Below, in pieces: positions 53,506 to 62,380 of a stretch of DNA of 64,000 nucleotides (the stretch's first letter is position 1; every line of letters starts with the position of its first letter). The notes under the pieces are model-generated. The model was not told where the DNA came from. It made no database searches and saw only the letters and a list, made by a program, of their open reading frames with translations. The DNA is from JANNSX01 sp041397825 (GTDB lineage: Bacteria; Pseudomonadota; Alphaproteobacteria; Rhizobiales; Hyphomicrobiaceae). The DNA lies in contig JAWKVX010000002.1 of NCBI GenBank assembly GCA_041397825.1, positions 1,116,001 to 1,180,000 on the forward strand, written 5' to 3'. The position numbers and the translations under genes were made by a program.

Positions 53506-55185
53506 ATGAGCGAGCGTCATCTGCCTTTCTGGCCGGTGGGGGTGCCGAGGCAGGCGGCTATTCCCGATGTCGGGCTTTTCGAGAACCTTGCCCGGTCGGC
53601 GAGCCGAGCTCCCGAGGCGGAGGCGATCCACTATTACGGCGCCCGCATCACCTTTGCCGCACTCCACGGCGAATGTGAGCGCCTGGCGGGCGTCCTGCAG
53701 CATTGGCTCGACGTGGTGCCGGGCGAACCTGTTCTCATGCAGCTCCAGAACAGCCCGCAATTCGTCATCGCCTACTACGGCATCCTGCGGGCGGGTGCCG
53801 TAGTGGTGCCCGTCAATCCGATGCTGACGGCACGCGAGCTGGGTCTGCTCGCGGGTGATACCGGAGCCCGGATTCTGCTGTGCGCTCAGGACAACGCTGA
53901 CAAGGCCGAGGCGCTGATCGACGAGGGCCGTCTCGAGAGGGCTCTGATCTCCGCCTACACCGATTATGCCCCGGACCAGCCCAGTGTCCGGGTGCCACCG
54001 ATCGTCAGTGCACCGCGCGCCCCGGAGCGGCATTCGCGGATGCCGCTATGGTCGGACATGCTCAGCGATGCGCCGGCTCCGAGGGCAACGGCGCCGGCCC
54101 GGCCCGATGATCTGGGCGTCATTGTCTACACCTCCGGCTCGACCGGCCAGCCTCGCGGCTGCATGCATACGCACCGGACCGTGCAGGCAAACATCGCCGC
54201 CTACCGGCTCTGGAACCAGCTCGAACCACAGACCGCCGTGCTCGGTGCCTTGCCGTTCTTTCATGTGACTGGCATGCAGGTGGCGATGAACATGCCGATC
54301 GCGGCGGGCGCCCGAACGGTCGTCCTGACGCGATGGGATGCCGGCGCGGCACTTGAGTTGACGCGTCTCGAGCGGATCAGTCATTGGCGGCTGATCACCG
54401 CCATGCTCATCGACCTGATGGCCCTTCCCAATCTCACCCGCGAGGCGATCGAGAGCCTGCGTCTCATCGGTGGCGGTGGCGCAGCTATGCCGGAGGCGGT
54501 CGCCGCCAAGATCGAAAGCCTGACCGGCCTCAGATACGTCGAAGGCTATGGCTTGAGCGAAACGATGGCTGCCTGTCATATCAACCCGCCCGATCGGCCC
54601 AAGCGGCAATGCCTCGGCATTCCGTTCATCGGCACGGTCTCGAAAGTGGTGGACCCCGAAACGCTCCGTGAGCTCGGTCCGGGAGAAGTGGGTGAGATCC
54701 TCGTTTCTGGCCCGCAGGTCTTCCAAGGTTATTGGCGCAAGCCCGCCGCAACGGCGGGGGCTTTCGTGGAGATCGACGGCAAGCGATTTCTGCGCACGGG
54801 CGACCTCGGCTACGCCGACGCCGAGGGCTACTTCTTCTTTGTCGATCGTCTGAAGCGCATGATCAACGTCGCTGGCTATAAGGTCTGGCCTGCAGAGATC
54901 GAGGCCATCCTGCATAGCCATCCGGCCATTCGCCGGGCCTGTGTGATCGGTGCGGAAAGCTCGCGGCAGGGCGAGATGGTGAAGGCTTTTCTCGAGCTCA
55001 ATGCACCGGAGAAGGACGGCATCGATGCGGAGGTGCTGCGAGGCTGGTGCGCGGAGCGCATGGCGCGCTACAAAGTCCCCGGCGATTTCGTGGTTGTGGA
55101 AGCGTTGCCGCAGCTCGCCTCGGGCAAGATCGACTGGCGGTGTTTGCAGGACGAGGAGCGGCAGCGGTCCAGCTCAGGGGGCTGA
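53506..55185 (+). CDS. AMP-dependent acyl-CoA synthetase/ligase
   Basis: A 559-residue ANL-family ligase. The AMP-binding loop YTSGSTGQPRGCMHTH (about 207-222), YGLSETMAA, the hinge TGDLGYADAEGYFFFVDRLK and VAGYKVWPAEIE are all intact, with the catalytic Lys in SGKIDWR at the end. ATG 53506 has CGAGGA upstream. It activates a carboxylic acid as its CoA ester. It follows an SDR gene and precedes the pxp genes by 110 bases. With kinase and dehydrogenase genes adjacent, a 4-hydroxy or 4-keto acid is a fair candidate substrate. Confidence 0.9.
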   Translation: MSERHLPFWPVGVPRQAAIPDVGLFENLARSASRAPEAEAIHYYGARITFAALHGECERLAGVLQHWLDVVPGEPVLMQLQNSPQFVIAYYGILRAGAVVVPVNPMLTARELGLLAGDTGARILLCAQDNADKAEALIDEGRLERALISAYTDYAPDQPSVRVPPIVSAPRAPERHSRMPLWSDMLSDAPAPRATAPARPDDLGVIVYTSGSTGQPRGCMHTHRTVQANIAAYRLWNQLEPQTAVLGALPFFHVTGMQVAMNMPIAAGARTVVLTRWDAGAALELTRLERISHWRLITAMLIDLMALPNLTREAIESLRLIGGGGAAMPEAVAAKIESLTGLRYVEGYGLSETMAACHINPPDRPKRQCLGIPFIGTVSKVVDPETLRELGPGEVGEILVSGPQVFQGYWRKPAATAGAFVEIDGKRFLRTGDLGYADAEGYFFFVDRLKRMINVAGYKVWPAEIEAILHSHPAIRRACVIGAESSRQGEMVKAFLELNAPEKDGIDAEVLRGWCAERMARYKVPGDFVVVEALPQLASGKIDWRCLQDEERQRSSSGG

Positions 55186-55295
55186 ATACCTCCAAATCAG
55201 CCCTCTTGCGAAAGGAGCTGGGTTCGGCCGACAAGGACAGATGCAGAATGGCGGCTCCGGATTGACCGGTTCGCTCACGAGCAGGGAATGTGACG

Positions 55296-56057
55296 ATGCA
55301 GATCGACCTCAACTCCGATCTTGGCGAGAGCTACGGCCCCTGGCCGATGGGCGATGACGCGGCGATGCTCGAGCTCGTCAGCTCGGCCAACATCGCCTGT
55401 GGAGGGCATGCCAGCGACCCGGAGACGATGTTCAAGACTGTAAGCCTGGCGAAGGCGCGCGGTGTCGTCATCGGCGCCCATCCGGGATACGCTGATCGCG
55501 AAGGCTTCGGGCGGCGCATCATTCCGATGGCGCCCGAGGAGATCGGACGCATGATCGCGGCGCAGGTCGGCGCCCTGCAGGGTGTGGCGGCGCTCGCCGG
55601 CGCGATCGTCAGGTACGTCAAGCCGCATGGCGCGCTCGGCAATCTCGCCGCCGACCGGCGCGATGTCGCCGATGCCATCGTCGCTGCTGTGGCGAAGTTG
55701 CCGGGCGGCCTCGCCATCCTCGCCATCTCCGGCACCGAGCTCGAGCTGGCGGCCCGCGAGAAAGGACTGACCGTCTTCTCCGAGATCTTCGCCGACCGGG
55801 CCTATCTGAGAACCGGCCGGCTGGTGCCGCGAAGCCGGGAGGGGGCGGTTATTCACGATGCCGGTCTGGCAGCGGAGCGTCTGGTCGCATTCTTCAGGAG
55901 CGGCCTGATGCCAGTGATCGATGGCAGCCCGATCCCACTGGCCGCCCAGTCGATCTGCGTGCACGGCGATACCCCCGGGGCCGTCGCCATGGCGGGCCAA
56001 GTGCGCAGCGCCCTGACCGATGCGGGCATGACCATCGCCCCGTTCCTGGCATCCTGA
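55296..56057 (+). CDS. pxpA: 5-oxoprolinase subunit A (LamB/YcsF)
   Basis: A 253-residue LamB/YcsF-family protein, beginning with the signature DLNSDLGESYGPWPMGDD and followed by SSANIACGGHASDP. With PxpB and PxpC it forms the prokaryotic ATP-dependent 5-oxoprolinase, which opens pyroglutamate to glutamate. ATG 55296 (AGGGA upstream) is preferred to GTG 55290. It is the first of three pxp genes, the next starting 45 bases on. Confidence 0.95.
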   Translation: MQIDLNSDLGESYGPWPMGDDAAMLELVSSANIACGGHASDPETMFKTVSLAKARGVVIGAHPGYADREGFGRRIIPMAPEEIGRMIAAQVGALQGVAALAGAIVRYVKPHGALGNLAADRRDVADAIVAAVAKLPGGLAILAISGTELELAAREKGLTVFSEIFADRAYLRTGRLVPRSREGAVIHDAGLAAERLVAFFRSGLMPVIDGSPIPLAAQSICVHGDTPGAVAMAGQVRSALTDAGMTIAPFLAS

Positions 56058-56102
56058 GAGTCGGGTGATGCCAGCCCAGCTCACAGCGAGGACGCGCGGA
56101 AG

Positions 56103-56813
56103 ATGACGCCGCCCACCCCAGAGCATCCGCGCTTCACGCCAGTGGCGGATCATGCGCTCCTCGTCGAGTTCGCCGACGTGATCGGCGAGGAGGCCCATGC
56201 GGCGGTTCTCAGGCTCGACGCGGCACTGGCCGATCGATCTTGCCCGGGCTTCATCGAGGCCATCCCCGCCTATGTGAGCCTGCTCGTCGATTTCGATCCG
56301 CTGGCGACCGATCATTCCCTAGTCGAGCGGCACGTGCGTCAGGTGCTCGAGCGCGCGGTCGAGGTGGTGCACAGACCGACCTTGCACGAGGTCGCGGTCT
56401 GCTACGAGACGCCGTTCGCTCCCGATCTCGACGCCGTCTCCAGGCGGACGGGTTTGTCGCTGGAGGCCGTGATCAATGCGCATCTTGCCGGCACCTATCA
56501 GGTCTACATGTACGGCTTCGCGCCGGGATATGCTTATCTCGCTGGTGTGCCGACATCGATCCAGCTCGACCGCAAGCCGGCACCCGTCCGCGGCATCGCG
56601 GCGGGATCGGTGCTGATCGCCGGTCCGCAATGCATCGTCACGACGCTCACCATGCCGACGGGATGGTGGGTTATCGGCCGCTCGCCGGCGAAAATTCTGA
56701 CGGGCGATGCCGGCAAACCGGTCCTGTTCGAGGTCGGCGACCGCATCAGGTTCCACCGCATCTCGGCCGACGATCTCGCCGTTCAGGCCAGGGGGACCGG
56801 TGTGCATGGCTGA
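56103..56813 (+). CDS. pxpB: 5-oxoprolinase subunit B
   Basis: A 236-residue PxpB (KipI-like / carboxyltransferase subdomain C-D). Typical motifs are YMYGFAPGYAYLAGVPTSIQ and GWWVIGRSP. It works with PxpC to phosphorylate and open pyroglutamate. Its stop overlaps the PxpC start by eight bases. The order pxpA-pxpB-pxpC is the common one. Confidence 0.95.
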   Translation: MTPPTPEHPRFTPVADHALLVEFADVIGEEAHAAVLRLDAALADRSCPGFIEAIPAYVSLLVDFDPLATDHSLVERHVRQVLERAVEVVHRPTLHEVAVCYETPFAPDLDAVSRRTGLSLEAVINAHLAGTYQVYMYGFAPGYAYLAGVPTSIQLDRKPAPVRGIAAGSVLIAGPQCIVTTLTMPTGWWVIGRSPAKILTGDAGKPVLFEVGDRIRFHRISADDLAVQARGTGVHG

Positions 56814-57759
56814 GGCCCGCTTCTCCGTCACCTTTGCCGGACCGCATGTTTCCATCCAGGATGGCGGCCGGACCGGTTACATGCGGTTCGGCGTCCCGGC
56901 GTCGGGACCTATGGACCGAGCCGGTTTCGCGATGGCAAATGTGGCGCTCGGCAACCCGTGGCAGGCGGCCGCCATCGAGGTGTCCATGCTCGGCCTGACG
57001 CTCGCCTGTGCCGCGGGAACAGTGACGCTCGGCCTTGCCGGCGGCGGCTTCAAGGTCCAGCTTGGCGAGGAGGTGCTTCCTGGCTGGAGCGTCGTCACCA
57101 TCAGGGCGGGGGAGCGCCTGACGATCCAGCCGGGATCATGGGGCACCTGGACCTATATCGCCTTCGCTGGACAACTTGAGGCCGCATCCTGGCTCGGCAG
57201 TCTCGCGACGCATGCCACCTCGGGTCTCGGCGGCGGCAAGCTCGCGACCGGTCAGGAGCTCGTCGTCCGGGACGCCGCGGTCAGGGAGCGACGTCATGGA
57301 CCCATTGCTTGCCCGGACTGGGCGCGCCCCCGATCCGAGCCGCACGTCGTCCTTGGGCCCCAGAGCAGGTTCTTCTCGGCGACGACGATCGAGACGTTCC
57401 TGGCGACGACGTTCAGCCTGAGCGATGCGTATGATCGAATGGGCGTGCGGCTCCGCGGGCCCGCTCTGATCCCCGACGGGGCTCTGTCCATTCCATCGGC
57501 ACCGATCTCGCGCGGCTCCGTCCAGGTCTCGGGCGATGGCGCGGCGACCGTCCTTCTTGCCGATCACCAGACGACCGGCGGTTATCCGAAGATTGCGACC
57601 ATGCTCGCCGATGACGTCAGCGGTTTTGCCCAGAACCGGCCTCGGGACACGGTCGCCTTCCGTTCGATCACGCCAGCCGAGGCTGTCCGCATGGCGCGAC
57701 AGGCGGCCGTGGTCCGGACGGCGCATATTGCCAGCCTCGCCCGGCGCGAAGGCGACTGA
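56806..57759 (+). CDS. pxpC: 5-oxoprolinase subunit C
   Basis: A 317-residue PxpC (KipA-like / carboxyltransferase subdomain A-B). The start VSIQDGGRTGYMRFGVPASGPMDR is diagnostic, as is ADHQTTGGYPKIA. ATG 56806 lies inside pxpB. It ends the catabolic run on the plus strand; the 213 bases to the convergent metacaspase gene (57760-57972) hold no feature I can support. Confidence 0.95.
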   Translation: MAEARFSVTFAGPHVSIQDGGRTGYMRFGVPASGPMDRAGFAMANVALGNPWQAAAIEVSMLGLTLACAAGTVTLGLAGGGFKVQLGEEVLPGWSVVTIRAGERLTIQPGSWGTWTYIAFAGQLEAASWLGSLATHATSGLGGGKLATGQELVVRDAAVRERRHGPIACPDWARPRSEPHVVLGPQSRFFSATTIETFLATTFSLSDAYDRMGVRLRGPALIPDGALSIPSAPISRGSVQVSGDGAATVLLADHQTTGGYPKIATMLADDVSGFAQNRPRDTVAFRSITPAEAVRMARQAAVVRTAHIASLARREGD

Positions 57760-57972
57760 TGACGTGACGCCGGCTAAGCCAAGGTGGCGGGATTGTGGGC
57801 GCAGGGAGAATGAGACCCGCAAGCCACCGTCCGACACTCGGCTCCTCGGCACGGATCACGACGTCGACCTTTGCCGCCACACAGCGCGCGACGTCGCGCT
57901 GGTGCGATCAGGGGCGGACACGTACGGCATCATTTGGCGTCAATCGTGTCACGACCGCGCGCCCCCGGCTTT

Positions 57973-59103
57973 CTATTTCGGGCTACGAAAATAGGCGACG
58001 CCCGAGGTGCAGCAGACATCGCGCCGGACGCCTGTCGGCACCGCATTCTTGAGCCAGCAGACGGCGCTGGTCCCTTGATAGCCGGGCGCGACATACGTCC
58101 AAGATAGACATCGCTGATCTTCGGCGCAAAGCTTCTGACAAGCGAGGGCGTCGGGTTCGGACAGCTTGAGCGAGGCATAGTCGCCTCCGGGGCGGTCCGT
58201 GTTTGATTCGAAAGACGTAAACGCTCTCTCCGTAGCTCCGGCCGTGCCCGATTCCTCTGGTAGTCCGGCCGTTGCACCGGATTGAGCCGGCGCCGACGGA
58301 GCCTCGACGTCGGTGGCCCGTAGGACCACTTTGCCAATGATCTGGTCGTAGTAGGCCGGCTGCTGAGGGTGTAGGACCGAAGCCGCGAGCTTGTCGACCT
58401 CTCGCTGCACTTCCTTGGCGATATCGACGTGGCTCAGACCCGGCGTCCTCAATAGCGGCACAAACTTGCGCGTGAAGACCGAATTGGGATCCGTGTCACT
58501 CTCCGACAGGCGATCGAGCGCGGTCTGACCGATGCCGGCCGAATAGAGAACGAAGACCCCCTTCGCAGCCTCGATACGCGTCAGTCCGCGGCTGCTGCCG
58601 ATGCTGCGTGTGCCGGTGGCGGCAAACGGATTGTCACGACAAGCATCGAGTATGATGAAGGATACGGAAGCGCCGCGGGCCTGGATGCGGCGGATGATCG
58701 AATCGGCTGCAACAGCCTCGTCCGCGACGACGGTCTCCTCGCCTTCGTTCGGTAGCGGCATATCGACGGGGATCAGGTAGTTGGCCGAGTCGATGGCGAC
58801 GCCGTGCCCGGCAAAGAAGAAAAAGACGAGATCACCGGGCGCGATCGCCGCCTCGAGATCGGCGAGCTTGCGGTTCATGGCCCGGCGCGGAAGGTTCTCA
58901 CCGATCATGACGGTGAAACCGAGCTCACTCAGCGCCGCCGAGACGGCGCGGGCATCGTTCACTGCCTTCTTGAGGTCGGGCAGGGTCTCGTAATCGTCAT
59001 TGCCGACGACGAGCGCTAGTCGTTGCTCCGCAAGAGAGGGGACTGCGGAAGTGAAGGCGACGACAACGATACTGGAAATCAAGGACAGGACGAGTCGACG
59101 CAT
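57973..59103 (-). CDS. Secreted metacaspase-like protein with PAN/apple-like tail
   Basis: A 376-residue exported protein. A signal peptide ends near PSLAE. A caspase-like p20 domain (about 27-250) has the catalytic dyad His100 (FFAGHG) and Cys155 (ILDACRDNPF). A Ser/Ala-rich linker (about 265-298) leads to a Cys-rich C-terminal domain (about 300-376; Cys322, 326, 332, 349, 364, 365) resembling PAN/apple modules that bind proteins or glycans. ATG 59103 has GGAGGCGG upstream. It likely cleaves after basic residues outside the cytoplasm. The targets are unknown. Confidence 0.88.
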   Translation of the reverse strand: MRRLVLSLISSIVVVAFTSAVPSLAEQRLALVVGNDDYETLPDLKKAVNDARAVSAALSELGFTVMIGENLPRRAMNRKLADLEAAIAPGDLVFFFFAGHGVAIDSANYLIPVDMPLPNEGEETVVADEAVAADSIIRRIQARGASVSFIILDACRDNPFAATGTRSIGSSRGLTRIEAAKGVFVLYSAGIGQTALDRLSESDTDPNSVFTRKFVPLLRTPGLSHVDIAKEVQREVDKLAASVLHPQQPAYYDQIIGKVVLRATDVEAPSAPAQSGATAGLPEESGTAGATERAFTSFESNTDRPGGDYASLKLSEPDALACQKLCAEDQRCLSWTYVAPGYQGTSAVCWLKNAVPTGVRRDVCCTSGVAYFRSPK

Positions 59104-59711
59104 GTCCGCCTCCGCAACTTCGACCTGGGCTCCGAGCCGGCCGATGCCTTGTCGGTCGGCGACAGCCGAGGTCATGTGAGTTTGGAGGCCAGCATAGCCC
59201 AATTCGACGGTCTCCGCCTTGCGCTTGCATCGATTGTTGGCGCGTCGGTGTCATGATGCAAATCGGCTGGAAAATAGGACTGAATCGCCGCGAGGATACG
59301 CTCATCCGTAATCGCCCGCCGCCGACCGCGAGATGGGTGTCGTGACGGGCGTCTTGGGCTGCGAGGGCGTTGAGCTTGGTGGTGCGGAGCAGCGTGTCGA
59401 TGCTTGAGAAGCTCGAATGGGCATTGCGGCCCTCCGTCTCACCGGTAGCGAGTGAGACCAACGACCGGCGCCAGTCGGGGTCGGCGAAGGAGGCGTGCCG
59501 TGCGCACTTTCATCGAGAGCCTCGAGGAGGCAGCGCCGGTGGCATCCGGTCCCAGCTATCTGTCGCCGATTGCTTTTGAGCGCCGGGATGGGAAGAACCG
59601 CAGCTGCGTGCCGAGCTCCCCGATCGTCGGCATCCTGACGGCGGTTCACAGTGACGTCGAAACCAGGGCCGCGGACGCAGGCAAAGTGAACGACCGGCAG
59701 CCCCGTCGCGA
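59104..59711. other. 608-base stretch without a supported gene
   Basis: Between the metacaspase and TPR genes. Open frames on both strands here have Arg/Ser/Pro-rich composition and no recognisable domain. The part nearest the metacaspase gene should hold its promoter. A possible decayed transposase end lies at about 59485-59595. I saw no clear hairpin or terminator. Confidence 0.6.
59485..59595 (+). mobile_element. Possible degenerate IS3-family transposase 3' end
   Basis: In one frame the bases read TFIES then, after a gap, YLSPIAFERR; in a second frame between them they read RRWHP. IS3-family OrfB proteins end in a stretch of the form FIESFYN-RRRHS-LG-YLSP-FE. The order and spacing fit a decayed copy with two compensating frame shifts. 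No inverted repeat or OrfA was seen, so this is tentative. Confidence 0.3.
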
Positions 59712-60284
59712 CTATCGGGAGCTGCCCTTGCGATCCGCAGAGGCGCCGCGAATGGTGCTCGCCTTGTCGAGCGATCTCTTCAGATCCCCATACTCCTTGC
59801 AGTCCTGACCGCAAATCTGTTCGATCGTTGCGAGCTGCATCCTAGCCTTCCCAAGGTCTTTGGCTTGGATGTACGCCTCGCCGAGATACTCGTGCGCCGG
59901 GGTGAAGTCGGGCGCGATTGACAGGGCTTCGGTGTAAAATGCGATGGCCTGATCGGTATGGCCGAGTTTGCGGTGCGCGTAGCCGAGCCAATTGAGGACG
60001 CGCGGGTCCGACGGCTTGTTCAGAGCTTCGAGCGCTGCAATGCCCTCGGCATACCGCTCGCTTTCGATCAGGGATCTTGCAGCCTTGTAACCGTCGCCGA
60101 GATCGCCCCATTTGTCGGTCCAATCGACAGCGGTAGGGCTCGGTACGGCGCTCGACACGGCGGGCGCGGGGGGCGAAGGGACTGCGGCGGGTGCCTCGGT
60201 CACTGAAGGCTCGCTGCCAGCGGCCTTGACCGCTTCGGCGGTGAATCCGAGCAGGAGGAATGTGATGAAGATGTCTCTCAACAT
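59712..60284 (-). CDS. Exported TPR-repeat protein
   Basis: A 190-residue protein with an N-terminal signal sequence (about 1-22), a Pro/Ala/Ser-rich linker (about 23-52), and about three tetratricopeptide-like helical repeats (about 60-170), for example LNWLGYAHRKLGHTDQAIAFYTEAL. Two cysteines (IEQICGQDCKEYG) might form a disulfide. It starts 78 bases after the ICMT-type methyltransferase stop on the same strand. A scaffold role is likely; no partner is evident. Confidence 0.8.
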   Translation of the reverse strand: MLRDIFITFLLLGFTAEAVKAAGSEPSVTEAPAAVPSPPAPAVSSAVPSPTAVDWTDKWGDLGDGYKAARSLIESERYAEGIAALEALNKPSDPRVLNWLGYAHRKLGHTDQAIAFYTEALSIAPDFTPAHEYLGEAYIQAKDLGKARMQLATIEQICGQDCKEYGDLKRSLDKASTIRGASADRKGSSR

Positions 60285-60362
60285 GGCTGCCTCCGATTTC
60301 CGTTCGGTTGAGCGGGCGCGGTGCAGCCAGTCCGCTCCAATGAAACTGGATGAGAATTGTGG

Positions 60363-60953
60363 TCACTGATAGCCCGCCTCGTGAACGCAAGTGCGATTTT
60401 TGCGCCGATGCCATCTCCCATCGATCGGCGCCGGATTGGTTGGATGCCGGGAGGAAAGTGCGTCGTTCTCGACAGCGATCTTGGCTCGGATCACGACGAT
60501 CCAGAGCCCGGTGAAAATCATGCCAACCGCAACTGCGCCGAACATCAGCGGAAGCAACGCCGTCTCGACCACGGTCACCAGATAGTTCGGATGGCGAACA
60601 ATCGCATAGGGCCCCGTCCGCACGACCGGTGCCGCAGGTAGAGTGATGATCCTGTGTGTCCAGAAGCCCCCCAGGCTCTGGATGATCCAATAGCGTGCGA
60701 CCTGCAGCAGCAGGTATGCGCCGAGGATCGTCCAGTGGATCGGAGCGTCCGGCGGCACCAAGAACCCGATGGCCGCGATCCAGCCGAGATGGGTAGCGGC
60801 CACAATGGGATAAAGGTTGCCGCCTTCTTCGTGCGCTCCTTTGGCGATGAGGCGCCGGGTATTGTGAGCCGAGTAGAGCTCCTCGAGTCCGCGCTGTGCG
60901 ATCACGATGAGCGCGGCGACTTGCGGGGCGCCGAACCCGTCGACCAGCATCAA
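60363..60953 (-). CDS. ICMT-family membrane methyltransferase (BpsB-like)
   Basis: A 196-residue integral membrane protein of the isoprenylcysteine carboxyl methyltransferase family, with several hydrophobic segments and the family motif GPYAIVRHPNY (about 114-124). The C-terminal ~25 residues are basic and variable. It overlaps the type III polyketide synthase gene by four bases (ATGA). In Bacillus BpsA-BpsB the same pairing methylates the alkylpyrones made by the synthase, so O-methylation of a PKS product is the likely function here. Confidence 0.85.
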   Translation of the reverse strand: MMLVDGFGAPQVAALIVIAQRGLEELYSAHNTRRLIAKGAHEEGGNLYPIVAATHLGWIAAIGFLVPPDAPIHWTILGAYLLLQVARYWIIQSLGGFWTHRIITLPAAPVVRTGPYAIVRHPNYLVTVVETALLPLMFGAVAVGMIFTGLWIVVIRAKIAVENDALSSRHPTNPAPIDGRWHRRKNRTCVHEAGYQ

Positions 60954-62080
60954 CCGAAGTCCACGAGCGCGAGCGACACTGTGAAGCCAGGACCGAATGC
61001 CGCCATGAGGTGGCGTCCGCTGGGCCGCTCGCGCATGGTCTGCGCAAGCACGAAAAGCACCGTCGGCGAGCTCATGTTGCCGAAATCGCCCAGGACTTCC
61101 CAGGAATGCCGGAAGGCGATGCGGGGTAGATCGAGCGCGATCTCGGCCGCCTCGAGCACTTTACGTCCGCCGGGATGCAGCACGATACCATCCAGATCGG
61201 ACAGGCGAAGGCCGGCCCGAGCCAGGAACTCATCGAGCGCTGGCCCCAGCCGGTCGCGTGCAAAGCGGGGGATCTCGGGGCTTATGACGACGCCGAAACC
61301 ATCCTCCTCGATCGACCACCCCATGACGGCCTCACTCTCAGGCCACATGTATTCGCCGGTCTCGCCGAGGAGCGGAGAGTTGCCGGGGGATTCGCCTGGG
61401 CTCAGACTACGGAGCATGACGCCCGCGGCACCGTCACCGAAGAGTGCGGCGGAGATGAAATTGGCCATCCGCCGGTCGCGAACCCGGCCATTGATAGTGC
61501 ACAACTCGACAGTTACGAAGAGTACGTTGCGCCCAGGCCTTGCCCTGGCGAGATTTGCCGCCCTGGCGAGCCCTGTCACGCCACCCGCGCAGCCCAATCC
61601 GAAGAGCGGCAAACGCTCGACGTCGGGCCTTAGACCCAGGCGGTTTGCCAAGCCTGCATCGAGGCTTGGCACGGCAATTCCCGTCGTGCAGGCCACCACC
61701 ACAGCGTCTATGTCCTCGGCGTCGATGCCGGTCTTTGCCATGAGGTCTCGGGCCACCTCCTCGACCAGTCGCGGCGCCGCCTTCCGGAACACCTCGTTGC
61801 GCTCGACCCAGCCATGCTGGTGCATGATCCAGTCGAGCGGCACGGCTGCGTGCCGCTTCGAGATACCGGTGTTGCCGAAGAGCTGTCGGAAGCTGGAAAA
61901 CTCGGGGGCGAGCTCCAGAGTTCTCTCGAGGAAGTCATCCTGGGCGATCACATGTCCTGGAACCGCCGTTGCAACTCCTGCAATCACGACATCGCATTCA
62001 GCCCCGCTGCGCTCAATCGTTGCCTTGCGGCTTGGCCTGCGTGCCGCACGCGACCGCGGGCGGACCAATGTCTCTGACAT
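60950..62080 (-). CDS. Type III polyketide synthase
   Basis: A 376-residue chalcone/stilbene-synthase-fold enzyme with the complete catalytic triad: Cys164 (GLGCAGG), His302 (VLHPGG) and Asn335 (GNMSSP). It extends a CoA starter with malonyl-CoA and cyclises the product without an acyl carrier. ATG 62080 has GGAGGAG six bases upstream; the frame is open further up without a better start. With the coupled ICMT-type methyltransferase it probably makes alkylpyrone or alkylresorcinol-type lipids. Chain length cannot be told. Confidence 0.93.
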   Translation of the reverse strand: MSETLVRPRSRAARRPSRKATIERSGAECDVVIAGVATAVPGHVIAQDDFLERTLELAPEFSSFRQLFGNTGISKRHAAVPLDWIMHQHGWVERNEVFRKAAPRLVEEVARDLMAKTGIDAEDIDAVVVACTTGIAVPSLDAGLANRLGLRPDVERLPLFGLGCAGGVTGLARAANLARARPGRNVLFVTVELCTINGRVRDRRMANFISAALFGDGAAGVMLRSLSPGESPGNSPLLGETGEYMWPESEAVMGWSIEEDGFGVVISPEIPRFARDRLGPALDEFLARAGLRLSDLDGIVLHPGGRKVLEAAEIALDLPRIAFRHSWEVLGDFGNMSSPTVLFVLAQTMRERPSGRHLMAAFGPGFTVSLALVDFG

Positions 62081-62380
62081 CTGAACTCCTCCAAGGTTAG
62101 GGCATGTTCGCGCAGTGCCGCCCTGATCTGTGGCATCAGGCGACGACGCTGTCGCGAAACTCTCGAGAGCACGAGCGGACTTGCTTCGGTCCGGAGCCGC
62201 ATCCGTCGCGAGCGCAAGGTGCGCTGAAGCAAACGAAGCCCGGGCACAAGTCTTTCGGATGTTCGATGCGGCTGTCGGCAAACACGCCGTCCGATGAGGC
62301 CACTCGGACCGGCCGCCTCGTCCACACCGTCGGATCGACATGCATTCTAGCTTCTCGCTTTGCACCGAATCGGACCGCCG
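62081..62380. other. 300-base gap between the barrel-protein and type III PKS genes
   Basis: No coding region, RNA gene or repeat is supported. It presumably holds the promoter of the type III PKS operon on the minus strand. Open frames in it are short and have the composition of out-of-frame sequence. No T-rich terminator follows the outer-membrane gene. Confidence 0.6.

Noticed and set aside
59302..59814. Open frames on both strands between metacaspase and TPR genes
   Set aside because: Biased composition, no ribosome site or family; kept only as a possible transposase remnant.
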